A stretch of DNA of 34,447 nt from Streptomyces sp. NRRL WC-3618 (GCF_001280005.1 NZ_LGDW01000482.1:1-34447); one strand, 5' to 3'. Positions 1 to 10,158 are shown, counted from the first letter of the stretch. A program made the numbers and translations. Notes: generated by a model from the letters alone, not told the origin.

Positions 1-166
1 GGATGGGAGTGGGGATGGGAGTGGGGTGTGTGGGGGTTCTGGGGTGCAGGCGACCTCTGTTCTTGTTGATATTTCAATTTCATCTTGGGAGACGTTTGTT
101 TTCTGTGGGAGGCCGCGCGGGAACGTTCACGTTTCTTCACGCGAAGCCGGACACTGCCGGGACGCC

Positions 167-211
167 GAAGGGCCCCATCGCTCCGCTGTTCGCGGCGCGA
201 TGGGGCCCTTC
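167..211 (-). terminator. Strong hairpin terminator of the FG-GAP protein gene
   Basis: A perfect 14-bp inverted repeat (167-180 pairing with 198-211, core GGGCCCCATCG) encloses a 17-nt loop. It lies 37 bp past the stop codon of the minus-strand gene ending at 248. No long U-tract follows, as is common in Streptomyces. Confidence 0.75.
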
Positions 212-247
212 GACGTTGCCAGGAGGCTCAGTACAGCTCAGTCCTGC

Positions 248-3200
248 TCAGTACAGGCCGGTGTAGCCGCTCCAGCCCGTGGAGATACGGGACTTCGTAC
301 CGAAGGTGGCCGATGCCGTGCCGTTCCAGCGCCACAGGGCGCCCGCGCGGTCACGGCCGACGAGGTCGGGGCGGCCGTCGCCGGTCAGGTCGCCGGGGAC
401 CGCCAGGGCGTTGACGGTGATGCCGCCGGCGATCCGGGTCCGGCTGCCGAAGGCACCCCTGCCGTTGCCGAGCCAGCGCCACAGGACGCCCGCGCGGTCC
501 AGGCCGACCATGTCGCCGATGCCGTCGCCGTTCAGGTCGCCCGCGCCGGTCAGGCGGGTGTAGCCGCCCTGGCCCGCGACCAGCCGGACCCGTGCGGTCA
601 GGCCGCCCTGGCCGTCGTCGGAGTAGCGCCACAGCACACCGGACCTGTCGCGGGCGATCAGGTCGGCGCGGCCGTCGCCGGTCAGGTCGCCGGGGGAGGT
701 CAGCACGTCGTAGCCGCCGAAACCGGTGCCGAGCAGACGGTGCTGGCTCCTCGGTGTGAACGCTCGCCCGCAGGTGCCGTCGTACCGGCTCAGCCGGCCG
801 GTGGAGTCCCGGACGAGGAGGTCGTTGCACGCGTCGCCGCTCGGGTCGCCGAACGGCACGAAGGTCGACGTGGTGGGCCAGCCACTGCCCACCACCTTGT
901 GCGCGCTGTCGATCGTGCCGCGCCCGGTGCCGGGCTGGATCGCCAGCCGGCCGGCGCTGTCGAAGGTGAGCAGGTCGCCGATGCCGTCGGCGCTGAAGTC
1001 GTGGCGCTCCACCGACCGTACCGGCACCTGCTTGTCGTAGATGAGCGTGTCCGTGGTCGTGCCGTTCGCGGCCTTGGCGGTCAGGCGTATCCGGTAGGTA
1101 CCGGTGCGGACCCTCGCCCCGTTCTCGGCGCGTCCGTCCCAGGTGGCGGTGAGTTTCCCGCGCGCGGGACCGCCGGTGACGGTTCGTACGGCGGCGCCGC
1201 CGGAGGTGGTGACGGTCAGCTTCCAGCTCTCGGCCGGCCTGTTCAGGTACCAGACGCCCTGGAAGCCGCCGCCTCGGCGCAGGTCGACGGAGGCGGGGAC
1301 GGAGGCGTCGGTCGCCGCGAGCGGGGACAGGGCCACCTGCGGCCATTTCACCGTCACGTCACCGGACGCCGTCTGGTAGGCGACCGGACCGCCGAACGGG
1401 TCCACGTTCCAGAACCGGCCGCGACGGTCGGCGGGGGCGAACGCCGGGGACGGCAGCGGGCCGAGTTCCTGGGTACTGACCCGGACGGCGGGGACCGCGT
1501 CGCGCAGGTAGGTGATCAGCAGTTTGCCGGCGTCGTCGTCCTGGGAGACCACGTAGCCGTCGGCCAGCCGCGCGTAGCCCCGCGGTACGTCCTGCTCCAG
1601 ACCGGTGTTCTGGTCGAAAACGCTCGCGTCGCCGTCCGGCCCGCAGGACGAGTAGACGTACTGGCCCACCACCTGCAGTTCGGACGGGAGGCAGGAGCCG
1701 ACCACCCGGCTTTCCAGCCGTCGCATCGACGGCAGCGAGAAGCTCTGGAACACGGTCGAGCCCTGTGCGTCCTTCCCGGCCGTCCACAGCGTGTTCCCCC
1801 ACAGGGCGGAGGCCGCCCACGAGCCGGTGGCCAGCACCTTGTCCCCGGCCCGCACCTCCTGAGTGCCCCTGGCCGCGCGGACCACTTGGTACGAGGCGGA
1901 CGCCGCCACGACACTCGGCCCGTCCGACGGATGGACGATTCCGCCCGTGCCGGTGCCGATGAGCCGCAGGCACTCCCCGTAGCAGTCCAGGTGGTAGCTG
2001 TGGTCGCCGTCGTCCACCTGGTACCCGAGGTCGCCCAGATCCTCGGGCGGGGCGGCGGTCAGCGTGCCGTCGGACGCCAGGGTGAGCGCGGTGCCGGTGA
2101 GATGGGTGCCGTCGTACGGGTCGGGCGCGTCCGCGCGTTCGGTGCCGAGCAGCACCCGCCCCTGGTCGACCGCGATGCCGCCGGCCTCGTACACCGAGAC
2201 GGCGGGCAGCGATGCCACCGGCTCGAACGCCGGGACGCCGTCCGCGCCCAGGGTGACGCGCTGGACCGCCCAGTGCTCCGCGTCCGTGCCGCCCTCGATG
2301 GAGAAGCTGCCGTCGTCGCCGTCGACGAATTTGCCGGACGAGGCGGCCAGCAGCGTCCGCGTCGGGCCGCCGGTCACCGGTACGGCGCGGATCGTGTTCT
2401 TGCCGGTGTCGGGGTACAGCAGCCAGTCGCCGATCGCGCGGGCCTTGAGGCGGGCGTCTTCCGGAATGTCGATCAGGTGACCGGGGGCCGTCGGGTGCGC
2501 GCGGTCGATGACGTACAGCCTCGTGTTCCTGAACTGCTTGTCCACCGCGAAGAAGATCACCGTGTCGCCGGCCAGGTGCGGGTATTCCAGGACACCGAAG
2601 TCGTCACTCGGTACGTAGGTCAGCGCGGCGCTGTCGAAGTCGAGCAGCGCGGTGCGCCAGGGGGCGTGGTCGTCGGCCGGCTTGTACCAGAACGCGGCTC
2701 CCCGGGTGTCCGACGCCTCTTCGAGCATCCACCCGTTGAAGTCGTCCGCCACACCGGTCACCGGCCGGTCGACCGGCTTGCCGCCGCCCGCCGGCATCTC
2801 CAGCAGGTGGAGCGTCCACTTCCCGCCGACCTGGCGGGAGACCAGCAGGCGGTTCTCGGCGAAGACCCGGGTGACCCGGTCACCGGCCGGCACGTAGAAC
2901 CGCGTCACCTTGTCGGTGGCGTAGTGCCGGATCTGGTAGACGTTCGTCGTCTGCGGGACCTTCTCCAGCCCGAGGCCGCCGTTGTAGGCGGTCGCGTAGG
3001 CGCGGTACGGGATGTCCCTGGTCGAGCCGTCGCGACCGGTCCACCTCGCGAGACCGTACGGGCTCGGTACGGACAGGTACCCGGAGTTGTCGGCGGCGGC
3101 CAGGAACGCCTGCCGTGGTGCGGCCCGGTGTGCGCCGGTCAGCGTGACGGACGGCATGGCCCCGCCGTCCGCCGCGACGGCAGGCCCCGCCGCGAACTGC

Positions 3201-3343
3201 AGCAGCCCGGCCACCACCGCCAAGGCCGCGGCGACCGAGACCGCCCCGGTGGTCGTCGACCGCGCTCGGTTCGGCGCCGTGCGCGCAGTCGTGCCTCTCG
3301 TACGCGGTGTCGTGCCTCTCGTACGCAGTGTCATGCGTTTCAT
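248..3343 (-). CDS. Secreted beta-propeller / FlgD-like Ig / FG-GAP (VCBS) repeat protein
   Basis: Predicted secreted protein of 1031 residues. The start (ATG at 3343, MKRMTLRT) follows a GGGGTGGG purine tract; an arginine-rich n-region and a hydrophobic stretch ending in GPAVAA form a signal peptide of about 60 residues. Residues of roughly 70-700 read like a degenerate beta-propeller (many short strand-turn units such as GRVLLGTERAD). A FlgD-like Ig fold follows (ESWKLTVTTSGG, ATWDGRAENGARVRTGTYRIRL). The C-terminal third has about five FG-GAP/VCBS units with the calcium-loop signature (PGDLTGDGRADLIARD, AGDLNGDGIGDMVGLD, PGDLTGDGRPDLVGRD), usual in extracellular adhesin-like or carbohydrate-binding proteins. 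No catalytic domain is recognised and the ligand is unknown. It is monocistronic, with a strong terminator downstream. Confidence 0.9.
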   Translation of the reverse strand: MKRMTLRTRGTTPRTRGTTARTAPNRARSTTTGAVSVAAALAVVAGLLQFAAGPAVAADGGAMPSVTLTGAHRAAPRQAFLAAADNSGYLSVPSPYGLARWTGRDGSTRDIPYRAYATAYNGGLGLEKVPQTTNVYQIRHYATDKVTRFYVPAGDRVTRVFAENRLLVSRQVGGKWTLHLLEMPAGGGKPVDRPVTGVADDFNGWMLEEASDTRGAAFWYKPADDHAPWRTALLDFDSAALTYVPSDDFGVLEYPHLAGDTVIFFAVDKQFRNTRLYVIDRAHPTAPGHLIDIPEDARLKARAIGDWLLYPDTGKNTIRAVPVTGGPTRTLLAASSGKFVDGDDGSFSIEGGTDAEHWAVQRVTLGADGVPAFEPVASLPAVSVYEAGGIAVDQGRVLLGTERADAPDPYDGTHLTGTALTLASDGTLTAAPPEDLGDLGYQVDDGDHSYHLDCYGECLRLIGTGTGGIVHPSDGPSVVAASASYQVVRAARGTQEVRAGDKVLATGSWAASALWGNTLWTAGKDAQGSTVFQSFSLPSMRRLESRVVGSCLPSELQVVGQYVYSSCGPDGDASVFDQNTGLEQDVPRGYARLADGYVVSQDDDAGKLLITYLRDAVPAVRVSTQELGPLPSPAFAPADRRGRFWNVDPFGGPVAYQTASGDVTVKWPQVALSPLAATDASVPASVDLRRGGGFQGVWYLNRPAESWKLTVTTSGGAAVRTVTGGPARGKLTATWDGRAENGARVRTGTYRIRLTAKAANGTTTDTLIYDKQVPVRSVERHDFSADGIGDLLTFDSAGRLAIQPGTGRGTIDSAHKVVGSGWPTTSTFVPFGDPSGDACNDLLVRDSTGRLSRYDGTCGRAFTPRSQHRLLGTGFGGYDVLTSPGDLTGDGRADLIARDRSGVLWRYSDDGQGGLTARVRLVAGQGGYTRLTGAGDLNGDGIGDMVGLDRAGVLWRWLGNGRGAFGSRTRIAGGITVNALAVPGDLTGDGRPDLVGRDRAGALWRWNGTASATFGTKSRISTGWSGYTGLY
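3288..3329. repeat. Two 21-bp tandem repeats in the signal-peptide n-region
   Basis: Two 21-bp copies (3288-3308 and 3309-3329) differ at one base. On the minus strand they encode RTRGTT-type repeats in the positively charged n-region of the FG-GAP protein's signal peptide. This looks like replication slippage inside a region tolerant of length change. Confidence 0.8.
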
Positions 3344-3598
3344 GCGTCCCACCCCTGTGTGTCGTCCCCTGTAGGTGCTCGGCCGTGTGCGGTGACCGGC
3401 CGTCAGGTCGGCCGTCGGCACATCCGCCTTGTCAGACTCACGCCACGGCACATGCGTTGTACGACGGCAGGTGAACGTCGAAATCCACGGATGAAGGGGG
3501 CGTAATCGGCCGAATTCGACCGCGAGCGGGGCGCTGGGCCCTCCGGGTGGTGACGATGGGTGGGTATGGGGCACCTTCGGCCGGAGAAGTGAGGGCGA

Positions 3599-4114
3599 AT
3601 GGGTAAGCAGGTCAAGTGCGGGTCGACCCAGACCACTACAGGCAAGCGGTGCCCGAAACCGGCGATGATCGGCTACTCCCGCTGCCAGTTGCACCGGGGC
3701 GAGTGGACACCGCAGCAGCAGAAGAAGACGAAGCCCTCCCCCTATCTCCTACAGAGGGTCGAACGGGGGCGCGAGTTCGCTCGGGAACCTGTGATTCGGC
3801 GCGATTCAGCACCCTTAGGGGCGCGGGGAACTGCGCGACAAGCCCCCACCGGCCCGCACAGAAGGGGCGCGGGGAACTGCGCGACAAGCCCCCACCGACC
3901 CGCAGGGACCCAGATGCCCCAGATATCCCATTTACCCCGGATCCCCCGGAGGGCTCAGCTCAAATCACCTAACCCTCTCAACTCCTCAATGTCATCGAAC
4001 TCCCCCGCCCCCAAAAACATCAACTCCAAGGCGTCCTCCCCCACATCCCCCCGCCCACCCTCCGGAGGATGCAACGCCTGCTCCGTCCAGATGCACTTAC
4101 CGGTCGGCGTATAA
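3599..4114 (+). CDS. Small CxCxCH zinc-finger-like protein with a repeat-derived tail
   Basis: The first 50 or so residues look genuine: C7, C18, C29 and H32 are spaced C-x10-C-x10-C-x2-H within KRCPKPAMIGYSRCQLHRG, a pattern seen in small zinc-binding proteins of phages and actinobacteria. The ATG at 3599 follows a GAGGG stretch. From about residue 73 the frame runs through two copies of a dispersed intergenic repeat (3816-3905) and then overlaps the 3' end of the convergent phosphatase gene by 160 bp. The back half (LGARGTARQAPTGPHRRG and beyond) therefore looks like read-through of non-coding DNA after the original stop was lost. Function is unknown; metal binding is inferred only from the spacing. 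Confidence 0.5.
   Translation: MGKQVKCGSTQTTTGKRCPKPAMIGYSRCQLHRGEWTPQQQKKTKPSPYLLQRVERGREFAREPVIRRDSAPLGARGTARQAPTGPHRRGAGNCATSPHRPAGTQMPQISHLPRIPRRAQLKSPNPLNSSMSSNSPAPKNINSKASSPTSPRPPSGGCNACSVQMHLPVGV
3816..3905. repeat. Dispersed Streptomyces repeat, two tandem copies (46-bp period)
   Basis: Two copies of an element with the core GGGGCGCGGGGAACTGCGCG followed by ACAAGCCCCCACCG start at 3817 and 3863. Positions 3816-3838 are identical over 23 bp to 34372-34394 at the other end of the window. I recognise this core from many Streptomyces intergenic regions; I know no formal name. A GCGC...GCGC mini-stem is visible. Confidence 0.85.
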
Positions 4115-6918
4115 CGCGTCCCCCACCGCTGCGAGAGCGCGGTGATCAGCTGCAGCCCCCGACCGCCCTCGTCCGTCTCCGTCGCCCGGCGGATACGGGG
4201 CATGGTCAGGCTGCCGTCGAAGACCTCGCAGATCAGCTCGGCGCCGTGCAGCAGGCGGAGTCGGACGGGGCCCTTGGCATGCCGTACGACGTTGCCGACC
4301 AGCTCGCTGGCCAGGAGTTCCGTGGTGGGCGTGAGGTCGGCCAGGCCCCAGGCGGACAGTTGTTCGCGGACGTGGCGGCGGGCCTGGCCGGCCGCCCTCG
4401 GGTCATCGGGCAGCGGCCAGGACGCGACCCGGTCGCCGGTGAGCGCGTGCAGCCGGGCGACGAGGAGCGCCGCGTCGTCCGCGCTCGGCTGCTCGGCGGG
4501 GAGCAGCCCCGTGGTGAGCGTGTCGCAGAGGCCTTCGAGGTCCCCTTCCGTACCGGCCTCGTACGCACCCCGCAGCAGGCGCGCCAGTTCGCCCATGCCC
4601 TCGTCGATCTCCCGCTTCGACGACTCGACGAGACCGTCCGTGTACAGCACCAGCAGGCTGCCCTCGGGAACCTTCAACTCGACGGTCTCGAAGGGGGGTT
4701 CGGCCGCGCCGAGGGGCGGGTCGGCGGTGAGGGCCGGGAAGTACACGGTGCCGTCGGGGTGGACGACCGCCGGCGGGGGATGGCCGGCGCGGGTGATGGA
4801 GCAGGTCTGGGTGATGGAGTCGTAGAGTGCGTACAGGCAGGTGGCGTACGACTCCTCGCCCATGTTGCCGACGATGTCGTTGAGGTGGCTCATGATCTCG
4901 TCGGGGGGCAGCTCGAGGTCGGCGAGGGTGTGGACGGCGGTGCGCAGCCGGCCCATGGTGGCCGCCTGGGGCAGGCCGTGGCCCATGACGTCGCCGACGA
5001 CGAGGGCGACCTGGCCGCCGGAGAGCGGGATGATGTCGTACCAGTCGCCGCCGACGCCCATGCCCTGGGCGGCGGGGAGGTAGCGGGCGGCGGCCGTGCA
5101 GGCGGCCAGGTCGGGCAACTCGCGTGGCAGCAGGCCGCGTTGGAGTTCGCGGGAGCGGCTGTACTCGGCGTCGTAGAGGCGGGCGCGGTCCAGGGCCTGG
5201 GCGACGAGGGCGCTGATCGTGGTGAGGAGGGTGCGTTCCTCGTCGGTGAGACGGCGCGGGCGGTCGAAGGTGACCACGCAGACGCCGAAGGTGTTGCCGG
5301 ACGCGGTCAACGGCAGGAAGGCCCAGGCCTCTTGAGCGGCGCGTGCGGGCATGCCGACCAGGTGGGGATAGCCGGCGACGAACTCCGCCGAGGACGACAG
5401 GAAGACGGGGGTCTCGGTCGAGATCGCGTCGTGGCAGGGCCGGTTGGGGGTCAGTGGCCGGTTGGCGATCTCGGCGAGGAAGTCCTTCGGGTAGCCGATG
5501 GCTCCGACGGTGCAGAGACGGTCGTCCTCGATGGTCTGGACGGCGAGGCCGCTGGCGGCGAACGGCGGCAGTACGCGCCGGGCGACCGCTTCGACGACGT
5601 CCCGCGAGGTGGTCGCCTTGGCGAGGGCGGCGGTCAACTCCGCTATGCGGGCCGCGCGTTCGGACGCGGCGCGTTCGGCGATCCGCCGCTCCTCCTCGTG
5701 CCGCCGCTTCTCGGTGACGTCCTGGAGGTAGAGGGTGCGGCCGTCGGGGCCCGGCACCAGCCGCAGGTGGTAGCGCAGGCCGGTGCCGGGCACGCGTATG
5801 TCGAAGCCGGTCGGCTTGTCCTCGGCGGCGGCCTTCCGGCAGCGTCTCTCCAGGCCGGGCAGCTCCCGCACGGTCGGCAGGTCCCACAGGACGCGCCCGA
5901 ACAGTTCCGCCTCGGAGAGGTCGAGGGTGCGTTCGGCCTCGAGGTTGGCGAAGGTGATCCGCCAGTCGTCGTCGACCGCGAGGAACCCGTCGCTCATGTG
6001 CCGCAGGGCGCGGCCGAGCGCGTCCCGGGCGGTACGTGACTCGTTGCTGTTCCAGCCCATGCCGATCATGCGCAGGGGCTCGCCGTTCTCGTCGTACGTC
6101 GCCCGGCCGCGCGCCTGGTGCCAGCCGTACGTGCCGTCCAGGCCCCGTACGCGGTACTCGGCCTCGAACACGGTGTGGCCGCGAATGGCCCGGTCGACGA
6201 GGGCCAGAGTCGGCCCCAGATCATCGGGGTGGACGCAGCGCATCCAGTTCTCGACGCGTGCGGTGTACTCCTCGGGGCGGGTGCCGTACAGCTCCATCGC
6301 GGCTTCGTCCCAGATCAGTTCGCCGTTGGCGATGTGCCAGTCCCAGGACCCGACCCGGACCTCCTTCAGCGCCTGGCGCAGCCGGTCGCCGCTCATCTCC
6401 GAGTGCACGGGACCGGCCGGGAGGGGCGCCTGTTCCATGCGTTCCTCGGTCCAGGCGACGACTTCGCGCAGGAACTGCCAGTGGGCGGACGTCGGTTCAC
6501 CGTTTTTGCCCGTGATGACGGTGAGGGCGCCGATGCTGCGTTCGTCGCGGATCACGGGCACGGCGGCGAGTCCGCTGCCGGGGATGGGCGCGCGGGACGG
6601 GCAGATGGGAACGTCGGGGTCGGCGCGGTCGGCCGCCGCCCCGGGTATCCACACCCCCTTGCCCGTGCGGTCACCCTCGTGCAGGGCGCGGGCGGGGGCC
6701 AGCGGGCCCTCCTGGTCGATGATCTCCCAGGGGCCGGTGAGAGCGGTGGGCAGGCCGGTGGCCGACACCAGGCGCAGGGCCGACATGGGGCCACGGAGGT
6801 GAATCGTTCCTCCGAGCGCGCCCAGCTCGGCCACCGAGTGCTGGAGCGCAAGCCGGAAGACCTCGCTCTCGGCGACACCGGGGTCCACCGAGCCGAGCAG
6901 TGCCAGCCGTTCGTTCAT
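3955..6918 (-). CDS. GAF-PAS-PAS-GAF-PP2C (SpoIIE) phosphatase with C-terminal HATPase domain
   Basis: A 987-residue multi-sensor serine/threonine phosphatase. Approximate order: GAF at 10-160; PAS at 185-300 (SWDWHIANGELIWDEAAMEL); second PAS at 300-410; second GAF at 430-575; PP2C/SpoIIE at 590-790, with metal-ligand motifs GGDWYD near 623 and GDVMGHG near 644; HATPase_c of the RsbW anti-sigma-kinase type at 830-940 (SELVGNVVRHA near 869, EGGRGLQLI near 920). The family dephosphorylates STAS anti-anti-sigma factors; the HATPase module can phosphorylate them or bind a sigma factor. Having both on one chain suggests self-contained partner switching. No transmembrane segment is seen, so it is probably cytosolic. 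The start is taken as ATG 6918; a GTG at 6996 would add 26 residues, and neither has a convincing ribosome site. The last 40 residues are acidic and unassigned. Confidence 0.9.
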   Translation of the reverse strand: MNERLALLGSVDPGVAESEVFRLALQHSVAELGALGGTIHLRGPMSALRLVSATGLPTALTGPWEIIDQEGPLAPARALHEGDRTGKGVWIPGAAADRADPDVPICPSRAPIPGSGLAAVPVIRDERSIGALTVITGKNGEPTSAHWQFLREVVAWTEERMEQAPLPAGPVHSEMSGDRLRQALKEVRVGSWDWHIANGELIWDEAAMELYGTRPEEYTARVENWMRCVHPDDLGPTLALVDRAIRGHTVFEAEYRVRGLDGTYGWHQARGRATYDENGEPLRMIGMGWNSNESRTARDALGRALRHMSDGFLAVDDDWRITFANLEAERTLDLSEAELFGRVLWDLPTVRELPGLERRCRKAAAEDKPTGFDIRVPGTGLRYHLRLVPGPDGRTLYLQDVTEKRRHEEERRIAERAASERAARIAELTAALAKATTSRDVVEAVARRVLPPFAASGLAVQTIEDDRLCTVGAIGYPKDFLAEIANRPLTPNRPCHDAISTETPVFLSSSAEFVAGYPHLVGMPARAAQEAWAFLPLTASGNTFGVCVVTFDRPRRLTDEERTLLTTISALVAQALDRARLYDAEYSRSRELQRGLLPRELPDLAACTAAARYLPAAQGMGVGGDWYDIIPLSGGQVALVVGDVMGHGLPQAATMGRLRTAVHTLADLELPPDEIMSHLNDIVGNMGEESYATCLYALYDSITQTCSITRAGHPPPAVVHPDGTVYFPALTADPPLGAAEPPFETVELKVPEGSLLVLYTDGLVESSKREIDEGMGELARLLRGAYEAGTEGDLEGLCDTLTTGLLPAEQPSADDAALLVARLHALTGDRVASWPLPDDPRAAGQARRHVREQLSAWGLADLTPTTELLASELVGNVVRHAKGPVRLRLLHGAELICEVFDGSLTMPRIRRATETDEGGRGLQLITALSQRWGTRYTPTGKCIWTEQALHPPEGGRGDVGEDALELMFLGAGEFDDIEELRGLGDLS

Positions 6919-7062
6919 ACTTGAAGTTTTACCGTTCAGAAGGCTCCTCAAGCGAGACTTTGCAGGAATCTCACGTTCAACTCTGGCCGCCTTCACCGAT
7001 CTGAAAGAACGTCAATCTGCGTGTTTTCAAGGCAGGTTGTGTGGCAAACCGGCCGCCGCCGC

Positions 7063-7074
7063 CCCCATATGGGG
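7063..7074. promoter_or_regulatory. Perfect 12-bp palindrome upstream of rutA
   Basis: CCCCATATGGGG is a perfect palindrome in the divergent interval between the phosphatase gene and rutA, 42 bp before the rutA start. It is a candidate operator for a dimeric regulator; no regulator gene is adjacent. Confidence 0.4.
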
Positions 7075-7115
7075 TGTCGTTGAAGGACAGTTGAGTTTTG
7101 AACGTAAGGAGTGGC

Positions 7116-8194
<1,079 letters not shown>

Positions 8195-8198
<4 letters not shown>

Positions 8199-8890
8199 CT
8201 CCGGTCCCGGGCGGCGGGGCCGCGGGGGATCAGGAGGCGGACTACGAACGCGCGGGCCTGGCAGGGCGGTTGACCCCCGGCGCCGCCCCCGCCCTCCTCC
8301 TCGTGGACCCGGCCCGGGCGTACGTCGACCCTGCCTGTCCCCTCTACGCCGGGGCGGGCGCGGAGGGTGCCGCCGAGGCGATGAGGGGGCTGCTCGGCGT
8401 CGCCCGCCGGGCCGGAATCCCGGTGATCGTGACGCGCGTGACGCTGCGCCCCGACAGCGGCGACGGAGGCCTCTTCTACCGCAAGGTGCCGAGCCTGCGC
8501 GCGTTCGTGGAGGGCAGCCCGTACGCCGAGTTCATCGAGGGCCTGGCCCCGGCCGCCGACGAACTGACGGTGACGAAGCAGTACCCGAGCGCCTTCTTCG
8601 GCACCACCCTCTCCCCGTACCTCACCTCCCACGGCATCGACACCCTCCTCATCGCCGGCCTGACGACCAGCGGCTGCGTACGGGCCACGGCGCTCGACGC
8701 CATGCAGCACGGGTACGTCCCGGTGATCGTCGAGGAGGCGGTCGGGGACCGGGACGCGGGGGTCCACGCGGCGAATCTGTTCGACATCCGGCACAAGATC
8801 GGCGAGGTGTGGGGGATGGGGCGGGTGTCGGAGTACCTGGCCGGGGGCGGGGCTGAGGCGGGAGGGGACGCGGGAGGGGACGCACTGTGA
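8195..8890 (+). CDS. Isochorismatase-fold cysteine hydrolase, RutB-like in position
   Basis: 231 residues of the cysteine-hydrolase (isochorismatase-like) superfamily. The expected catalytic triad is visible: D38 in [12 protein letters not shown]128 in [11 protein letters not shown] and C161 in [14 protein letters not shown]. The signature around the cysteine and the N-terminal [13 protein letters not shown] resemble N-carbamoylsarcosine and maleamate amidohydrolases more than E. coli RutB. Because it is coupled to rutA, the likely job is to hydrolyse the ureidoacrylate product to carbamate and aminoacrylate; this is inference. The C-terminal 15 residues are a low-complexity Gly/Ala tail. The start overlaps the rutA stop and has a GGGGGAG-like site within the rutA 3' end. 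Confidence 0.85.
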
Positions 8891-8993
8891 GCGGGGGCGG
8901 AGCTGAGGCCCGACGGGGGGACGGACGTATGGTCGGCCGCCGATCCGGTGGGCCTGAGAGTGGCCGGCCGGTTCCGAGGCTCCTGCTCGGCGA

Positions 8994-9224
8994 CTACTCG
9001 ATGTACCCGGTCTCGGGGTCGACCTGCGGGAGGAAGTCCCGTATGGCCTCTTCGAGTTGGGCCCTTTCGACCGGCACCGGCGGGTGCGCGCTGAACCCGA
9101 ACCCGTACTGGGGGTCGGGCCCGGTCAGCCAGGTGAGGTGGTAGCTGCCCGGACTGTCGTCCGGCTGGCTGACCTCGAACTCCTCGCCGTCGACCGACAT
9201 CCGCCACGGCTCGTTCGCCGCCAT
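8994..9224 (-). CDS. Small conserved hypothetical protein (76 aa)
   Basis: The product begins MAANEPWRMSVDGEEFEVSQ and contains the well-ordered sequence GSYHLTWLTGPDPQYGFGF, ending in DFLPQVDPETGYIE. It is compact and acidic with no signal peptide or membrane segment. The ATG at 9224 is preceded by GAGGAAAGCAGGGG. I recognise it only as a small Streptomyces hypothetical; no function is proposed. It lies downstream of, and on the same strand as, the DUF5707 gene, 91 bp away. Confidence 0.7.
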   Translation of the reverse strand: MAANEPWRMSVDGEEFEVSQPDDSPGSYHLTWLTGPDPQYGFGFSAHPPVPVERAQLEEAIRDFLPQVDPETGYIE

Positions 9225-9315
9225 CACACCCCTGCTTTCCTCAGCCCCGGAGACCGAAGACCGGAGCATGCGTGCCCTCCGCCGGCCACGCACCACGGTC
9301 ACCCGCTCCTGCGGA

Positions 9316-9768
9316 TCACGCAACCTTGAAGTCGGCCGCCTTGGTGACCAGCTTGGTGTCGCCGTGCTTCGAGGTGGCCAGGACGGCGACGTGCCACACA
9401 CCACGCGGGGACGACGCTGCGTCGGCGCGGGTGACGGGGACGGTGTAGGTGCAGCGCACGGTGTCCCCACCTGACGGCTTGCACACGGCCGACTCCACGG
9501 AGGCCATGTCCTTGGCGGTCAGGCCCTTCTTGGCGAAGGGCGAGTCCGCCGGCCAGGCCAGGACCTTCACGTCCTTGACACCGGAGGACGTCGTGACGTC
9601 GGTGGTGAAGGTCAACGAACCGGCGCGGTCACCGACGGGGGCCGCGTAGCGGGCGGCGCTGTGCGCCACGGACGGAGGCTGCTCCCCGGCGTGGGCGAGA
9701 GCGAAGGCTCCGGCACCACCGAGGACGACGACACCGGCGGTCACGGCCAGAGCGGTACGACGCGACAT
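9316..9768 (-). CDS. Secreted DUF5707-type protein
   Basis: 150 residues with a clear signal peptide (MSRRTALAVTAGVVVLGGAG then AFALAHAGE). The body is a small beta-rich domain (GSLTFTTDVTTSSGVKDVKVLAWP and GVWHVAVLATSKHGDTKLVTKAADFKV) with two cysteines about 11 residues apart (CKPSGGDTVRC) that could form a disulfide outside the cell. This matches the Streptomyces DUF5707 family as I remember it. The ATG at 9768 has a GGGGGA site 7 nt upstream. Function is unknown. Confidence 0.8.
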   Translation of the reverse strand: MSRRTALAVTAGVVVLGGAGAFALAHAGEQPPSVAHSAARYAAPVGDRAGSLTFTTDVTTSSGVKDVKVLAWPADSPFAKKGLTAKDMASVESAVCKPSGGDTVRCTYTVPVTRADAASSPRGVWHVAVLATSKHGDTKLVTKAADFKVA

Positions 9769-10158
9769 GAGAATTCCCCCAGAGACCAGTTGGATCAGAC
9801 CGGCGCCGCGCTCTCTTGGCCGCGCCGTTGCTCCGATCCTGGCCGCTCAGCTGCCGCCGGACATGAGCATCCATACTCAACTCCGGTCCGAGTAGGGGAT
9901 GTCCGCGTGCGGTGAGTAGCGGGCAGAGGCGGGGGCCGGGTATCTGGTCCAGTTGCCGTTCCCGCTTCCGGAGGGAGGGACGCGGCGTTTGCCGGGGCCG
10001 CGAGCGACCCATTTCAGGGGCCTTCACTCCTCAGGGTGAACATCACCAACTTGGCTGATGCCATGCGTCGTTGTGCTCCTAGGCTCATAGCCGGACTGGT
10101 CCTGGCATGTGCCAACGGCAATGCCATTCCGCACGACCTCACACCTACAAGGACCCAC
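9769..10158. other. Divergent intergenic region (390 bp), no gene seen
   Basis: This interval separates the DUF5707 gene from the divergent PD-(D/E)XK gene and should hold both promoters. An in-frame upstream ATG/GTG extension of the PD-(D/E)XK gene exists from 10036, but its predicted peptide is not family-like and lacks a ribosome site. A GGGTAT box at 9935-9942 resembles a SigB/F-type -10, without a clear -35. Confidence 0.4.

Noticed and set aside
26..3505. 1159-codon open frame on the plus strand antisense to the FG-GAP protein
   Set aside because: Composition is Arg/Gly/Ala-rich and low-complexity, as expected for the mirror frame of a high-GC gene; the minus-strand product has domains and a signal peptide.
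4069..6039. 656-codon plus-strand frame antisense to the phosphatase
   Set aside because: Shadow frame with no domain; the opposite strand carries PP2C and HATPase motifs.
10036..10158. Upstream extension of the PD-(D/E)XK gene to 10036
   Set aside because: The additional 41 residues are not family-like, and ATG 10159 has a good AAGGA site; paralogs as I recall begin with the EAMHRIFQ region.
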